NCBI GenBank assembly: GCA_910890315.1
Contig: CAJVGD010000005.1
Location: forward strand, 1,860,001 to 1,924,000
Source of the DNA: Serendipita indica DSM 11827
Taxonomy: Eukaryota > Basidiomycota > Agaricomycetes > Sebacinales > Serendipitaceae
Direction of reading: 5' to 3'
Length of the DNA stretch: 64,000 bases
The translations under genes were made by a program, and so were the position numbers. Below, piece after piece: positions 46,441 through 57,906 of the stretch (positions are counted from its first letter, which is position 1; the number at the start of each line of letters is the position of its first letter). The notes under the pieces are model-generated. The model worked only from the letters and a program-made list of their open reading frames with translations, was not told where the DNA came from and did not search any database.

Positions 46441-47783
46441 CTAATCGCCACGACGGCGACGAGGAGGTGACCTAGACCGAGAATGCGATATGGACCTTCT
46501 GGATCTCGAGCGAGACGATGCCATGGAGCGATCCATGGACCTGCTTCTACTCCTCTGGCGCCCTCGCGTAATGGACCTACTCCTGCTCCTTGGGTGTCCC
46601 CGCGTACCGGCGCCCCTCCCACGTCCTCGACCACCATAGTCCCGTGTTCTGTCATCACGCGGAGGTGGAACATCTCTATCCCTATCTGCTCGTCCAGGTG
46701 GTCCACCACCACCCCGTCCACGCCATCCGCCACCTGTCGACGAAAACGCTCCTCCAGGTCTTGACGGCTCAGCCGCAGACGTGCCAGTGACCCATGGTAT
46801 TTGTCTCGGCGGACCTGCATCTCCGCGAGATCCTATCCCTCCTCCAGCAGATCCACGAATGTTCAACCCACTCGCACCAAACCCACTGTTGGCTCCACCT
46901 CCTCCAGCCGACGGCGGGGGACCAGATTCACCCTTGGGAAAGACGACGGTGACGGAAATGTAGTCTCCTGGACGGAACCGCAGCTCTGCCAGTGTGCGCG
47001 TCTCTCTAGATGTACTGGTATTCCCAGTCCCACCATCGCCAGAACGGTTTGTCTCCTGCTCGGGAGGCGGGGAAGAGTCTTTTGGTGGCCGCTCCGTCGG
47101 CATTTCGGTCGTGTCCATTGCGTCCTCTCCATCCTTTGCCTTTTTCTCCTCTCTCGGCCCATTCATATCCCGTCGATTTGTATCAGAAGAGTTTGGCTCC
47201 CAACCATCGTCCAAGCTGGCTGCATCGGATAAATCTTTTGCGTACACAACACCGAGCTCTTTGGACTGAAACGTGCCACCGTTTGCGCGATCCCTATTGC
47301 CCGCTGGCGAAGGGTCCGGATAGATGCTCCGAAAGACGTACTTTGCTGTCGAACTGTATACTTCATTGCGGGATGTTGAAGTGTCGAGCGTCGTGCCTGT
47401 TGAGCTGAGCGTTGGCGGCGCTCTTGAGCACGTAGCGTTATTAGGAGCTCTGAGAGCGTTGCATCCATCCTTTTGGAGGAAAAATGATTAGTTGAGAGTA
47501 ACAGACAGAGGCTGCAGACTTGCCATGTGTAGATTTGGTATTCGCTTTCGGTTGGCAAGCTCGCTCCAGAGAAATGTGACGTTCGTAGTCCAGGAGATGC
47601 ACGAACAAACGTTCTTATTAGGAATGGTGTGACCTGTCGTTCAAGCGCGACGAGCAACGAATTGTTTGGGCGATGAAAGGCAGAACAAGTCAGGAAGAAG
47701 TCATTATTAGTATCCGTCTGAAGTCTGAATACTCCATGTCAGCTTACTTTTGCACGGTCTATCCGATTGGAAGACGAGGCCAT
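46441..47783 (-). CDS. SAP18-like protein with C-terminal RS/RGG tail
   Basis: The N-terminal half matches SAP18, the ubiquitin-fold subunit shared by Sin3 histone-deacetylase and ASAP splicing complexes. Exon 1 (47783-47748) encodes MASSSNRIDRAK. After an intron ending near 47654 come VTPFLIRTFVR and SEYQIYTW, then DATLSELLITLR, and, after a long acidic loop (EEKKAKDGEDAMDTTEM), TLAELRFRPGDYISVTV, the closing strand. The C-terminal 150 residues are Gly-rich with RGG pieces (GRGGGGPPGRADR, GGRGRGRG) and end in an RS domain ([18 protein letters not shown]). Animal and yeast SAP18 lack this tail, so it looks like a fusion of SAP18 with an SR-type domain. Exact borders of internal introns are approximate. 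Confidence 0.85.
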
Positions 47784-48192
47784 TGTGGAGAGGTTCAAGT
47801 TGCAAGAACCGAGTATTCCAATACTAGATGTATTGGATGTATGAAATATATGATTTCTGCAATCCTTACCAAAGTTTGACGCGAATATAGTAAACCTCGT
47901 GTCTTTTTCCCTATTGGATATGAGACTGACTGCACAGCTGGGCGGCCTGCGCGGAACCATCGCTAAGAAATTTGGCGAAAAAGATTCCCCAGCCTCACTC
48001 TTTAGCAAAACTAATTCTTGGCAAGTAAATCCCCCCCAAACCCGTGCCCGGTCGATCTCACCGGGGGCTTCGGCAGGTGCGACCGGCGCCTTGAAATGGC
48101 TGGTCTAGGTTTCCTCTCATAACAGCTCAAGGATACGACGAATTCAAGTGATAGGACAAGATACCAAAATGATACACCATCTCGAATTCACC
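47784..48192. other. Intergenic, nothing recognised
   Basis: About 410 bp between the SAP18 start and the stop of the MYND gene. Poly-C run near 48030. No gene supported. Confidence 0.4.
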
Positions 48193-49511
48193 CTAATGGC
48201 CTGCGAGGTGCTGCGTCAGAATATTTCTGATGACTAGCTGCGTCTCCGCCTCGTTGTTGACGTCCCCCACGTAGACGACCTTTCCAAACCCTAGCCTCGT
48301 CATGGCGAGCGGCGTTTCCACGAGTGCCTCAGCACTTGCCCTTTCCTCGAGGTAAACTGCCTCACTCGAGGTGGCACCCTTGATCCTGAGGGCCTTCATC
48401 GAATATTCCTCCGGTAGGGTACTCCCTCCACGCCAGGTAATGAGCCTTTGCGCAGGCGTAGGCTCCACGGCTCCAGTATTTGGCTGATGGAGGGTATTGA
48501 GTTTGAAGACTTTTCGGTCATAGCTTGCCATCTCCCAGAACATTTCGAATTTCTCGAATAGCTCTTGCATATTCTTACCTCCCATGAAACATGGGAAGCC
48601 GAGAGCAAACATGACAAGGCCGCCCTTGCTCCTCTTGCCTTTTGTGTAGGCAATGAGAGCCTCGACGAGTTCGCCGTGTTCGTCGGCATAGAGTGCATCT
48701 ACGACAATGACTGCTGCAGGTGGTCGCTTGCTCTTGAGCCTGCGCAGCGCACTGTCCTCGTTGGTCGTAAAGGAAAGTTCCATAAGGGGCTCGAGGGACG
48801 AAATGAACTCGTGCTCCATTTCTTCTACAACCTTGTGATATCCACCGATGGAGAGGAGTAAGAGCTCTGGTTTGGTTCCATGCGAGTCAGAATTGGCATT
48901 CTGTTGAGAGGCCTTGCGGCATTGAGCCTTGTGTTCGCTCCAATGCTAGGACATATGTAAGGGAGTGTTAATTACAACCAACGACTTACCTGTCGTTGAT
49001 GCTCTGCGCCACAGTCTACTACGAGTCAGATCGCCACCTTTGAAGAACAAGACTTACATTGGACAGTCTTGCAGTTACTACACTGCTTCGGCGCATATTC
49101 TTTGCACACGACGCACTTTGACCACTTGCTATTCTTGCGTTTGGGGTTCCTAGACTCTTTGCGGATCCGTCCAGAATCATCAGAGTCGGAATCCATCGGC
49201 CCTTGCCGCTCCTCCTCCAGAATCTCACGCATGAATGTATAGTCGACGCAGCTCTTGCCACAGATCTCCAGCCAGTGACGCTTACATCGGAGTGTCCCGT
49301 CTGGCTCCTCGATTGGCTCGTCTGGTTTCCATTCTACATCATCATCATCCAGGTATTGGTATATAAAGGTATAGTCCACGTCGCACGCCTTGCAAATCTC
49401 CAGTCCGTGTCGTTTACACCGGAGCGATCCGTCAGGCTGCTGAACAAAGTCCTCTGGGTGCGCGTCTGAATCGTCCATCCCACTCGACGAAACGGATACG
49501 TTATGGCTCAT
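48193..49511 (-). CDS. MYND-finger protein, copy 1, with doubled N-terminal motif
   Basis: Starts MSHNVSVSSSGMDD at 49511. Residues 20-95 hold two copies of one motif: QPDGSLRCKRHGLEICKACDVDYTF and, 40 residues later, EPDGTLRCKRHWLEICGKSCVDYTFMRE. A MYND zinc finger follows (CVVCKEYAPKQCSNCKTVQ, joined through two small introns to YCGAEHQRQHWSEHKAQC), in which the YC and HW/C residues restore the canonical spacing. The C-terminal 250 residues form an alpha/beta domain (AAVIVVDALYADEHGELVEALIAY, GLVMFALGF, GFGKVVYVGDVNNEAET) that looks like a glutamine-amidotransferase/ThuA-like fold. That is a guess. Splicing choice at the MYND is supported by the finger itself. Function unknown. Confidence 0.75.
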
Positions 49512-49657
49512 CTCATATGATACGAGTCGGCGGGTTGACTGTAAACCCTTGGTAATGGTCAGCTCAGAGCAAGCGCCACCATCAAAGTGCGACCACTAGA
49601 TCATTTCACTGGAAATATTGCTACAAATCTATATCTGATTGGTTCTACGGATGACGT

Positions 49658-50877
49658 TCAAAGACCTAACATGGCCTTGACGACAAACTCTGACCACCCT
49701 TCAAGACTCGTATCGCCAATATACCCCACCCACCCTTTACCCACACTCGCAAACGCCGACACAGCTTCGACACTATCTTTACCAGCGATATCCGCAAGTG
49801 CCTGGGACGATAGGTAAACCGCCTCGTTGGTCGAGACATTCGTGATTTGAAGCGCCTCTGTCGTATAGGTATGCGGGAGAAAGACTGAGACACTTCGACG
49901 AAGAAACTCGGCCAAGCCTTGAGCTTGCGACGTCTGGATCTTGGATACACCCGCCGCGACGTGGGGTGAAAGTGTAATCTTGTCATTGGAGACTTGACCT
50001 AGTTTCCAGTTCAACCCGAATTCTGTAAAGATGTTTTCTAGTTCTGCGTTTGAAGCGGCTTTCATCGTCGTTGGTGCGATGATGACTGTTGTGCCGTGAT
50101 CTTTGACAGAGGTGACGAAGAGTTTGAGGAGATTGGTGTCGTTGGTGGTTGTGGGTGAGTCGACGATGAGGAGGATGGAAAGTGGTTTGGAGGATTTGAG
50201 GAGGTCGGATGCTTCTTGTAGCTGAGATGGCTGTGAAGTGTCATATTTGTGACTTGTAGCTCCGGATAACCCGTCAGATAGCTTGTTGGACGTGCCGACG
50301 ACGACAAACTCGACTCTGCAGAGCATGAGTCAGGAACGTTCCAGGATAGGTTGGGCATACTTGGTGGTAGAATTGCACTTTGATGCATGATTTTGTGCAT
50401 CCTAATGACTATTAGTGTGTCCTGATGCGATGATAGAAGTGAGTACCAGCTGTCGATGCTCTGGACTGCAATCTTTGGATCGTTAGTAAGAACAAGTAAG
50501 AAGGTAGACCACATACACAGACTCTCCTCGCATTCGGTGCAAGCAACGGCGGCGGGCTGACCACAGATGTCGCATCTGGTACCATTGCTGCTCATATCTG
50601 GCATATAATAAAACTCTTCCTCTTCTGGGAGATACATCATGGACTCGTCCGAGTCGATGAAGCCGCTGTCGTCGTCGAGAATCTCGCGCATAAAGGTGTA
50701 GTCGATATTGCAGACAGCACAGACTTCTAGGGCGTGTTTACATCGTAATGTGCCGTCTGATAGCTGTATTGGACCATCTTCATCACTGAAATTGAAGAGC
50801 TGGGCGTCGTCGATGGGATCGCCGGGCTTTGTTGGGTGGCGTGGGATGCTGGCGTGTGGGGGAGATGAATGAGACAT
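49658..50877 (-). CDS. MYND-finger protein, copy 2 (tandem paralogue)
   Basis: Starts MSHSSPPHASIPRH at 50877, 150 bp upstream of copy 1's start side, same orientation. It has one copy of the N-terminal motif (LSDGTLRCKHALEVCAVCNIDYTFMRE). The MYND finger is CDICGQPAAVACTECEESL, then YCSPEHRQL, with a further exon DAQNHASKC. The C-terminal domain aligns with copy 1 (ILLIVDSP, TVIIAP, ALQITNVSTNEAVYLSSQALADIAG, GKGWVGYIGDTSLEGW). The shared ends EAVYLEERA/EAVYLSSQA and VGDVNNEAE/IGDTSLEGW show common descent. Function unknown. Confidence 0.72.
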
Positions 50878-51220
50878 GTGGGTGTAATCTCTGTTTGGTG
50901 TACTTGTGATTGCTGGCTGTGGTTGGGGTCCAAGGTCGGTCAGACTCAGTGTGAGCGTAGGATATCCAATAGTCGCTAGAACCTGTTGTCGTTAGCAACT
51001 CCCGGCGTGAATTTGAACGGAAGAATTCGCATGAAATTGGCCACGTAGTCTTGTTGACATTTCTCCGGTGACGCTATAAAACCCACGGGACCAAATCCAA
51101 ACCTCTGAGCTGGCACCCGCCTACGACAATCGTTGATCTGTTTCTCGTCTCCCTTTCGTCTCTTTCCTCTCAAATCGTCCATCTTTATCTCCTCGACTTG
51201 TTTCTCCACCAGGCAGTGCA
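50878..51220. promoter_or_regulatory. Divergent promoter region (MYND copy 2 / GRP94)
   Basis: 343 bp between head-to-head genes. A run of pyrimidines (TTTCTCGTCTCCCTTTCGTCTC) near 51138-51170 precedes the GRP94 start, typical of strongly expressed fungal genes. A possible ER-stress element cannot be asserted. Confidence 0.4.
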
Positions 51221-54153
51221 ATGAAGCTCCTGCCGTCTCTCTTGCTCGCCCTCTCCCTCTTCTCGGGCGCATCCTTTGCCCAAGAGCCTGTAGCTACAGA
51301 CTCTTCTACAAAGCATGAATACCAGGTGTGTTAAATTCTACCTTGTTCGCTGCCTCCAGCTCACATTCCTGGCCATCACCAGTCCGACGTGGCTCGTCTC
51401 CGCAAGATTGTCATCGAGTCCCTCTACTCGCATCGTGAAGTCTTCCTCCGAGAACTCATCTCCAATGCAAACGACGCCATTGAAAAGCTTCGTCTCACCG
51501 CTCTCAAAGACAAGACCGTCTGGGATGGCGTCGCACCACTCAATATCACCCTCAAGCTCGAGAAGAATGAGGAAGGCGACGGTGGTCGACTCATCATCTC
51601 CGGTACGTTTGTCTATACCATGTCACAACGTGTACTCATGTTTATTAGACACTGGTATTGGCATGAGTCCAAAGGAATTGACCACCAACCTTGGAACACT
51701 CGCCAAGTCCGGCACATCCGAATTCTTGGCCAAAGCAGATTCAAACTCTGGCTCGTCAAACGGAAATTTGATCGGTGCCTTTGGTTTGGGCTTTTACTCG
51801 TCCTTTTTGGTCGCAGACAAAGTCTACGTCGCTTCCCTCCCACCCGCAACAGAGGCAAACCCACAACCCGTCCAACACGTCTTTAGCTCGAGCGCCGACG
51901 AACCCAGTTTCGACGTCTACCCTGACCCGCGTGGTAACACTCTTGGACGCGGTACAGAAATTACGTGAGTTTGGTGCAATTTTGCATGATCGTAGTATGC
52001 TTACGTTTTTGCTAGTCTCGTTCTCAAAAAGGACGCATTGGAATATCTCGAAGAGGAGACTGTCAAGAGCTTGATCACCAAGCACTCTGGTTTCGCATCC
52101 TCGTTCCCCGTCTATCTCTTTACCAAGCGCATCGAAGAACAGCCGATACCCCAGGATGAACTCGACCAGGCCACCGAGGAAAAGAAGGAAAAGCCAAAGG
52201 TCGATGATGATGAGGTTGTCGTCGAAGATGCCAAGGAAGAAGAGCCAAAGGAGAATGAGGTCAAGACTCGTCAAGTTACTGTCGAAGAATGGGTCCATCT
52301 CAATGATCAGCCTCCTCTTTGGACTAGGTGCGTACCGCATAAATCTATTTAGCTATTCCTGACCATGCATAGGGATCCCAAGGATGTCACCGACGAAGAG
52401 TACAAGAACTTTTACAAGGCGACTTTCAAGCAGTACCAGGATCCCATCCTCTGGCACCACTTCAAGGGTGACTCTGGACCCGTCAGCTTCCGCGCCTTGA
52501 TCTACGTCCCATCCACTCTGTGAGTTATCCCTCTAAGCCAAGTGTTCATCTCTCTGACAAATCATCTAGCCCCGAAGACTTCTGGCAATCTCCTCAAACC
52601 GCTCAACAGGACACCCGACTCTTGGTCAAGCGCGTCCTCATCACAAGCGAATTTGGTGAACACAGGCTTCCCAAATGGATCAGCTGGGCCAAAGTCATCA
52701 TCGACGCCGACGACCTCCCACTCAACGTATCCCGTGAAACACTCCAGTCTAACCGCTTCCTCAAGCAGATTAAGAATATCGTCATCACCAGGTTTATCCA
52801 GGTGATGCAAAAGACGGCAGAGGAAGACGTCGAAAAGTACAAGGAGATTCTCAAGGTGTACAACCCCATTCTCAAGCTTGGTGTCATCGAGACGGCTGCA
52901 GAGGGAAAGACGGGTAACCGTGACAAACTCTCGTCTCTTCTCCGCTTTGATACGACGCTCCGCACTGGAATCAGCCTTCAGGACTATGTCGATAACCGCA
53001 AGGAGGGTCAGAACCAGGTGCGTCTCCTCTGCTGCTGATAGAAGTAAACTAATGTGCTCCCAGATCTTCTTCCTCGCCAACATTGGCCAGACGACGGAGA
53101 ACATGCGCCACTCGGTGTTTGTTGAAAAGCTCATCGCCCGTGGTTATGAAGTCCTCTTGATGACCGACACCATGGACGAAATCTTTGTCTCTAATCTCCG
53201 TGTCTGGGGCAATATGCGCTTCCAAGACGTCGCAAAGAAGGGTCTTCAATATGGTGATGAAGATGTTGAAAAGGAGAAGAAGGAACTTGAAAAGTTCAAG
53301 GAGGACTACAAGCCACTCGTCAACTTTTTCGTCAAGAGCACCAAGGAACATATCAAGGATGGCAAGTCTTGTTATTCCATTAATGAACCGGTCTAATCTA
53401 TACTATAGTTGTCATCTCTAACCGCCTGGTCACGAGCCCATGCGCCATTGTCGTCGACTCGTTTGGATACTCTGCCAACATGGAGAAACTCCTCACCTCT
53501 CACGGAAAGAAGACGGCTCTCCAAGAATACGCCAGCAAGCAAAAGGTGCTCGAGATTAACCCTCGCTCCCCGCTCATCGAAGGACTCCTCAAGCGCGTCA
53601 TGGCACTCCCAGTCGAAGAAGCTGAGCGTGACAAGGAAGAAGAGGCCGAACTCCGAGAGGTTGTTCAAATCCTCATCGACGGCGCGTTGATTCGCTCCGG
53701 CTTCGAGGTCATGGAATCCAACATGTGCGTGTCCCTTCACATACACCCCCGGCTTTAATCCTAACATGATGTTGCAGCTTTTTCGAACGCGTCGATCGCG
53801 CTCTTCGTCGTTCTCTCGGAGTTTCGGAAACGGCAAAGGTCGAGGTCGAGGTCGCACCCGCACCACCAAAGGCCGAGACTGCACCACCAGAGATGGACGA
53901 GGTCGCCACCAACGCGGCTGATTTCATCGAGATGCAAGATTTCCGCGCATCGCTGGGACCTGAGCTCGACCGTACGTTTGGTGGACCAAAGCTCATGAAG
54001 ATGGACGCGAATGGACCCATTGAGACTGTTCCGAATCAGGTTGCGTTTGATGCGAATGATGTTCGGAAGAGAATGGAGAGTGGTGAAGAGGTTGATATCG
54101 AGGGAATGGTGGCGGATGCCATCAAGCCAAAGACGGAGCACACTGAGCTCTAA
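51221..54153 (+). CDS. ER-type Hsp90 (GRP94/endoplasmin)
   Basis: A chaperone of the secretory pathway. Nine exons fit: 51221-51325, 51383-51602, 51649-51964, 52016-52327, 52373-52519, 52571-53017, 53064-53361, 53409-53724, 53778-54153. The protein begins with a signal peptide ([20 protein letters not shown]), then the Hsp90 ATPase blocks [36 protein letters not shown] and [15 protein letters not shown]. An acidic linker, [11 protein letters not shown] in the middle domain, and the dimerisation region follow. The C-terminus is HTEL, a variant of the KDEL/HDEL ER-retrieval signal. There is no MEEVD, which excludes cytosolic Hsp90. The intron at 53362-53408 starts with GC rather than GT. About 850 residues in all. 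Confidence 0.95.
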
Positions 54154-54299
54154 GCATGGGTACCATTCTCAAAAAGAAACTCGTATCTTGGATGTATCTA
54201 CAGATAGTAAAGGGTATTTTATTGATATTGACTATCAGCCCACCTCTTGAGACTTTCGTAGAACTTTTGCAGTGAGTGGAGTCCTCAAAAGAGTGGCCA

Positions 54300-56639
54300 A
54301 TGTTGCTTGTTTCCCGCCATGTCCGTCGTCAATCTCACCTGCACTCCCTGTTAACCTGGAGTCGTCTTTCTCGATCGAATTTCTCCAATTCAGCAGCCCA
54401 TAATGAACAAGTCGACGAGTTTGACCCTTTGAATGACGCTGCAACACCGCGCCGGAAGAGTGCGCACAAAAAGTCCAAGGAAAAGCCACAATCTGTGCGA
54501 GATCAATGGCCTGGATGGAATATCATCGTTGGAATCGAGGTACATGCGCAACTCAAAACGAGAAACAAGCTATTCTCCCGTACGTACATGATACACGTCT
54601 CATGTATTGTCTCCTGAGCTCTGAACCCGGATGAATAGACACAATCGTTGCGGAAAATCCCGACATAATGCCAAACGAACGCGTTTCGTTGTTCGACGCT
54701 GCATTCCCTGGGACATTGCCGGTACGTGAACGTTGCCTTTCTTGGGAATGGTTCATTCTTATTTTTGCGTAGAGAATCAACCCTATGTGTATTTCTCTGG
54801 CTGCTCGGACGGCTTTGGCACTCCAGGCAGACATTCAGCCTCGGTCCGCTTTTGATAGGAAGCATTACTTTTATGGGGATCTACCTGCCGGCTATCAGAT
54901 TACACAGAATTATGGTACTCTCCGAATATCATCATTGCCCGTATAGGAACCCTGACTAGGATCCCCCACCCAGCTCCCTTTGCGCGGAACGGGCACGTCG
55001 AGTTGCTCAAGACTGGGAAGCAAGTCCGAATTAAGCAGATCCAAATCGAGCAAGACACAGCCAAATCATTGAGTAGCGGATCAGGGACGACATACGACTT
55101 GAATCGGGTGGGCATGCCGCTGTTGGAAATCGTGTCCCAGCCGGACATTACATCCGCCGAAGAGGCGGGAGAATACGTCCGAAGTTTGCAGGCCATCTTG
55201 CGAAGTGTTGGTGTTAGCGATGGGATGATGGAAGCGGTGAGTAAGGTTTCGTCTTCTCGACCCTGACTCTGCTGTCGTCCTCGTTTCGCGGCGTAACTCA
55301 GGCTCACATTCGGAGAATGAGCCCATTGGAAGGAGATATCGTTTCTGATCCTCTTCATTTTGTCCCCATCCCCAGGGCTCGTTTCGGTGTGATGTGAATG
55401 TGTCGATTCACCGAGATGGCGAACCAATGGGGACCAGAACGGAAGTCAAAAACCTCAACAGTATTAAGAGTGTCATCCTCGCAACTAGTACGTACAGGGA
55501 AAGTGTTTCCTTTTATGAGTGGCTCACCTCTAGGCAGATGCGGAAGTTGTTCGCCAGATGGCCATTTTAAACGCGGTGCCCTCTTCCTCTTCGAATTCGC
55601 CCAGGATCGCCCAGGAGACCCTGACGTTTGACGAAGACACAATGCTGACAAGGCCATTACGGAGCAAAGAGGGTGTCGAAGATTATAGGTTGGCCTCTTG
55701 CCTTCTTTGTTTATATTTTGCGGGTCAATGACGGAGATTCTTGCAGATACATGCCAGACCCCAATCTTCCGAATGTTCTGTTTCGCAAGGACGATGTATC
55801 GTCCATTCAAGATGAACTCATCGCGCTTGGTATGACTGGCCATGGACCAGATGGGCACGTCCATTATGGCTGGTATGGAACCAAAAGGCGATTACAGTCA
55901 CTCTTGGATGTTTCCGCACCGTCCTCGAGCGTGAGCGATGTGAAGCATAGCAACGCCATGGAGCATATGCTGAGGGACTTGGAAGTCTTGATGCTCCTCG
56001 ATGCCGGCAAAACCGTTGGTTGGGATGGCGAAGTCGAGAATGGGGCCGTCGCATTCTTTGAACGTGCCATCAAAGGCGACCAGCATTCGACGCATCGACG
56101 AGATCCCAAAGTTGTCCTTAATTGGTGAGAAAAAAGCTGCTCAGTAAACCGTACTAACATGGCATAGGATGATTCACGAGTTACTTGGTCAATTAACCTA
56201 TCGCCAACTAACGTTTGCGCAAAATCCACTCAGTGCAGAGCAACTGGGGGATATCGTTGATGCCGTCGAAGCAAGTCAGATCACCAACACTGCTGGCAAG
56301 ACACTACTCCGACATATTCTCGACGCTGCTACACCGCTAGCGTCAGATTCCTCGACAGACTCCACCCATACACCACCTAGTCTTTCTATTCAATCTCTTA
56401 TTGATCAACTTGGCCTCGCAAAATCGCGTTCGGACACAGACTTGGAGGAATGGTGCCAACGTGCGATTGACGAGTTGCCGGACAAAGCCGAGAGGGTGAG
56501 AGAAGGCAAATTGAACGTAATCAATGCCCTCGTCGGCAGGGTTATGAAAATCAGCAAGGGTGCGGCAGATGCAGTGTCGGCAAGGGCTGTTTTGGCGACA
56601 AAGCTCGGCATACAGCTCCAAGATGGGAAGAGTGAATAA
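54300..56639 (+). CDS. Mitochondrial aspartyl/glutamyl-tRNA amidotransferase subunit B (GatB/Pet112)
   Basis: Part of GatCAB/GatFAB, which converts Glu-tRNA(Gln) to Gln-tRNA(Gln) in mitochondria. The start [18 protein letters not shown] is basic and Arg-rich, a likely presequence. The catalytic cradle blocks are [99 protein letters not shown] and [15 protein letters not shown]. The C-terminal helical tail domain ends [14 protein letters not shown]. Introns near 54581, 54723, 54914, 55236 and 55487 were placed to keep these blocks in frame. It starts only 146 bp after the GRP94 stop, same strand. Confidence 0.92.
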
Positions 56640-57906
56640 TTTCGTAATTCATCGGCGTGTCTTACTGATTGCACACGGTCGGTTGGTAAGAGCAGCGAAC
56701 CGAGTAGCGGGATGGGTGGGAGGCTGACTGGTTGACAGATTCCAATGATCGGAAATTGGTGTCCCAAGAAACATTGTTGTCGTAGTGTTAACACGGGACC
56801 GTATGGCAGTGCACGAGGTCGGACGTCGGTATATCATCGCGGCAGTCGCTATAGTTATTTTTCATGCCGGTTTTAATCCTTTAACTTGGATTTGTTCCCA
56901 AATTATAAGCTTTTATATGTGGAGAATTGTCGTATCGACTGCGCTTGGCTGGCATGGTTAGCTCGCGCTGAGCAATGTCGGATCTGTTATAACTACGATG
57001 TATTTGCCCGAAATGATCTCTGAAGGTGGTGATTCGACGAGAGGATTTGTATAAACAGTGATCCTTAGTTTCCCGACAGCAAGCAGAGACCTTATGTGAA
57101 TAATAATTGCCAAATGTGCCTGCACCGCCAGACATATGAGCTCTTGTATGATTTCAATGACTCCACTTTACAAATCATTCTCATTGGATAATAGCGGAAG
57201 TGGTCATATCAGAAAGAATATTTGATCGGGGTTGGACGGAATTTGAGCGTAAACCACTCGGAAACCCTGGCTTCTCAGGTGAGCCAATGGTCGTGCCCTG
57301 AGAACCCATGAGCCGCAAATCTCCGGTGTTTCATTTACCAGCCAAGTGGCTGTCAGATTTACGGGCACCGCCAGTCCAACCCAACCGTTCATGTCCACTA
57401 TCTTGGCCATCAGTGAGAACAACGTGCAACCGTGCGCAACCATTTATGAAATGCTATGAAGACATATCATGTTAATTAATTATTACTTTGATGGACCCGC
57501 CTGCTGCTACCTATGGGTGTGTTTACATGCGTACGTCTATAGGGCGTAGATAGAATTGGTGAGATAAGTTAGGAATGGAATAAGTTTTACTCGAAGTGGA
57601 TGTATAAACTGTACAAGCTCCCGGGAGCAACTTGCTGACCAGAACTGTTGCATGAATTGAGGCAAGAGGACGAGAGAGGCCGATTTTGAGTGAGAGAGGA
57701 ACAAATCATGGTGTTGATTTTGCGGTGCAGTATCGCTTTCGGTGTCTGCTGATATTCTTCTTGCGAAGCTCTTTACCGCTGATTTTTTCATTATGAGTTC
57801 AAATCACACGTAAGAAAATGAGCGGACATACCACGTCTCACAAATGATCATTGCGTGCTGCGTATGGCTTTGAAGCGACTCTTGAGAGAAATAGGATCGA
57901 TCACTG
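56640..57906. other. Intergenic stretch, nothing recognised
   Basis: About 1.27 kb, AT-rich, with only short open frames. No RNA gene, repeat or mobile element seen. Confidence 0.5.

Noticed and set aside
51756-53887. Minus-strand open frames across GRP94
   Set aside because: They are shadows of the acidic, codon-biased Hsp90 coding sequence.
57204-57791. Two minus-strand frames of 79 and 84 residues
   Set aside because: AT-rich intergenic sequence, no motif, no splice partners.
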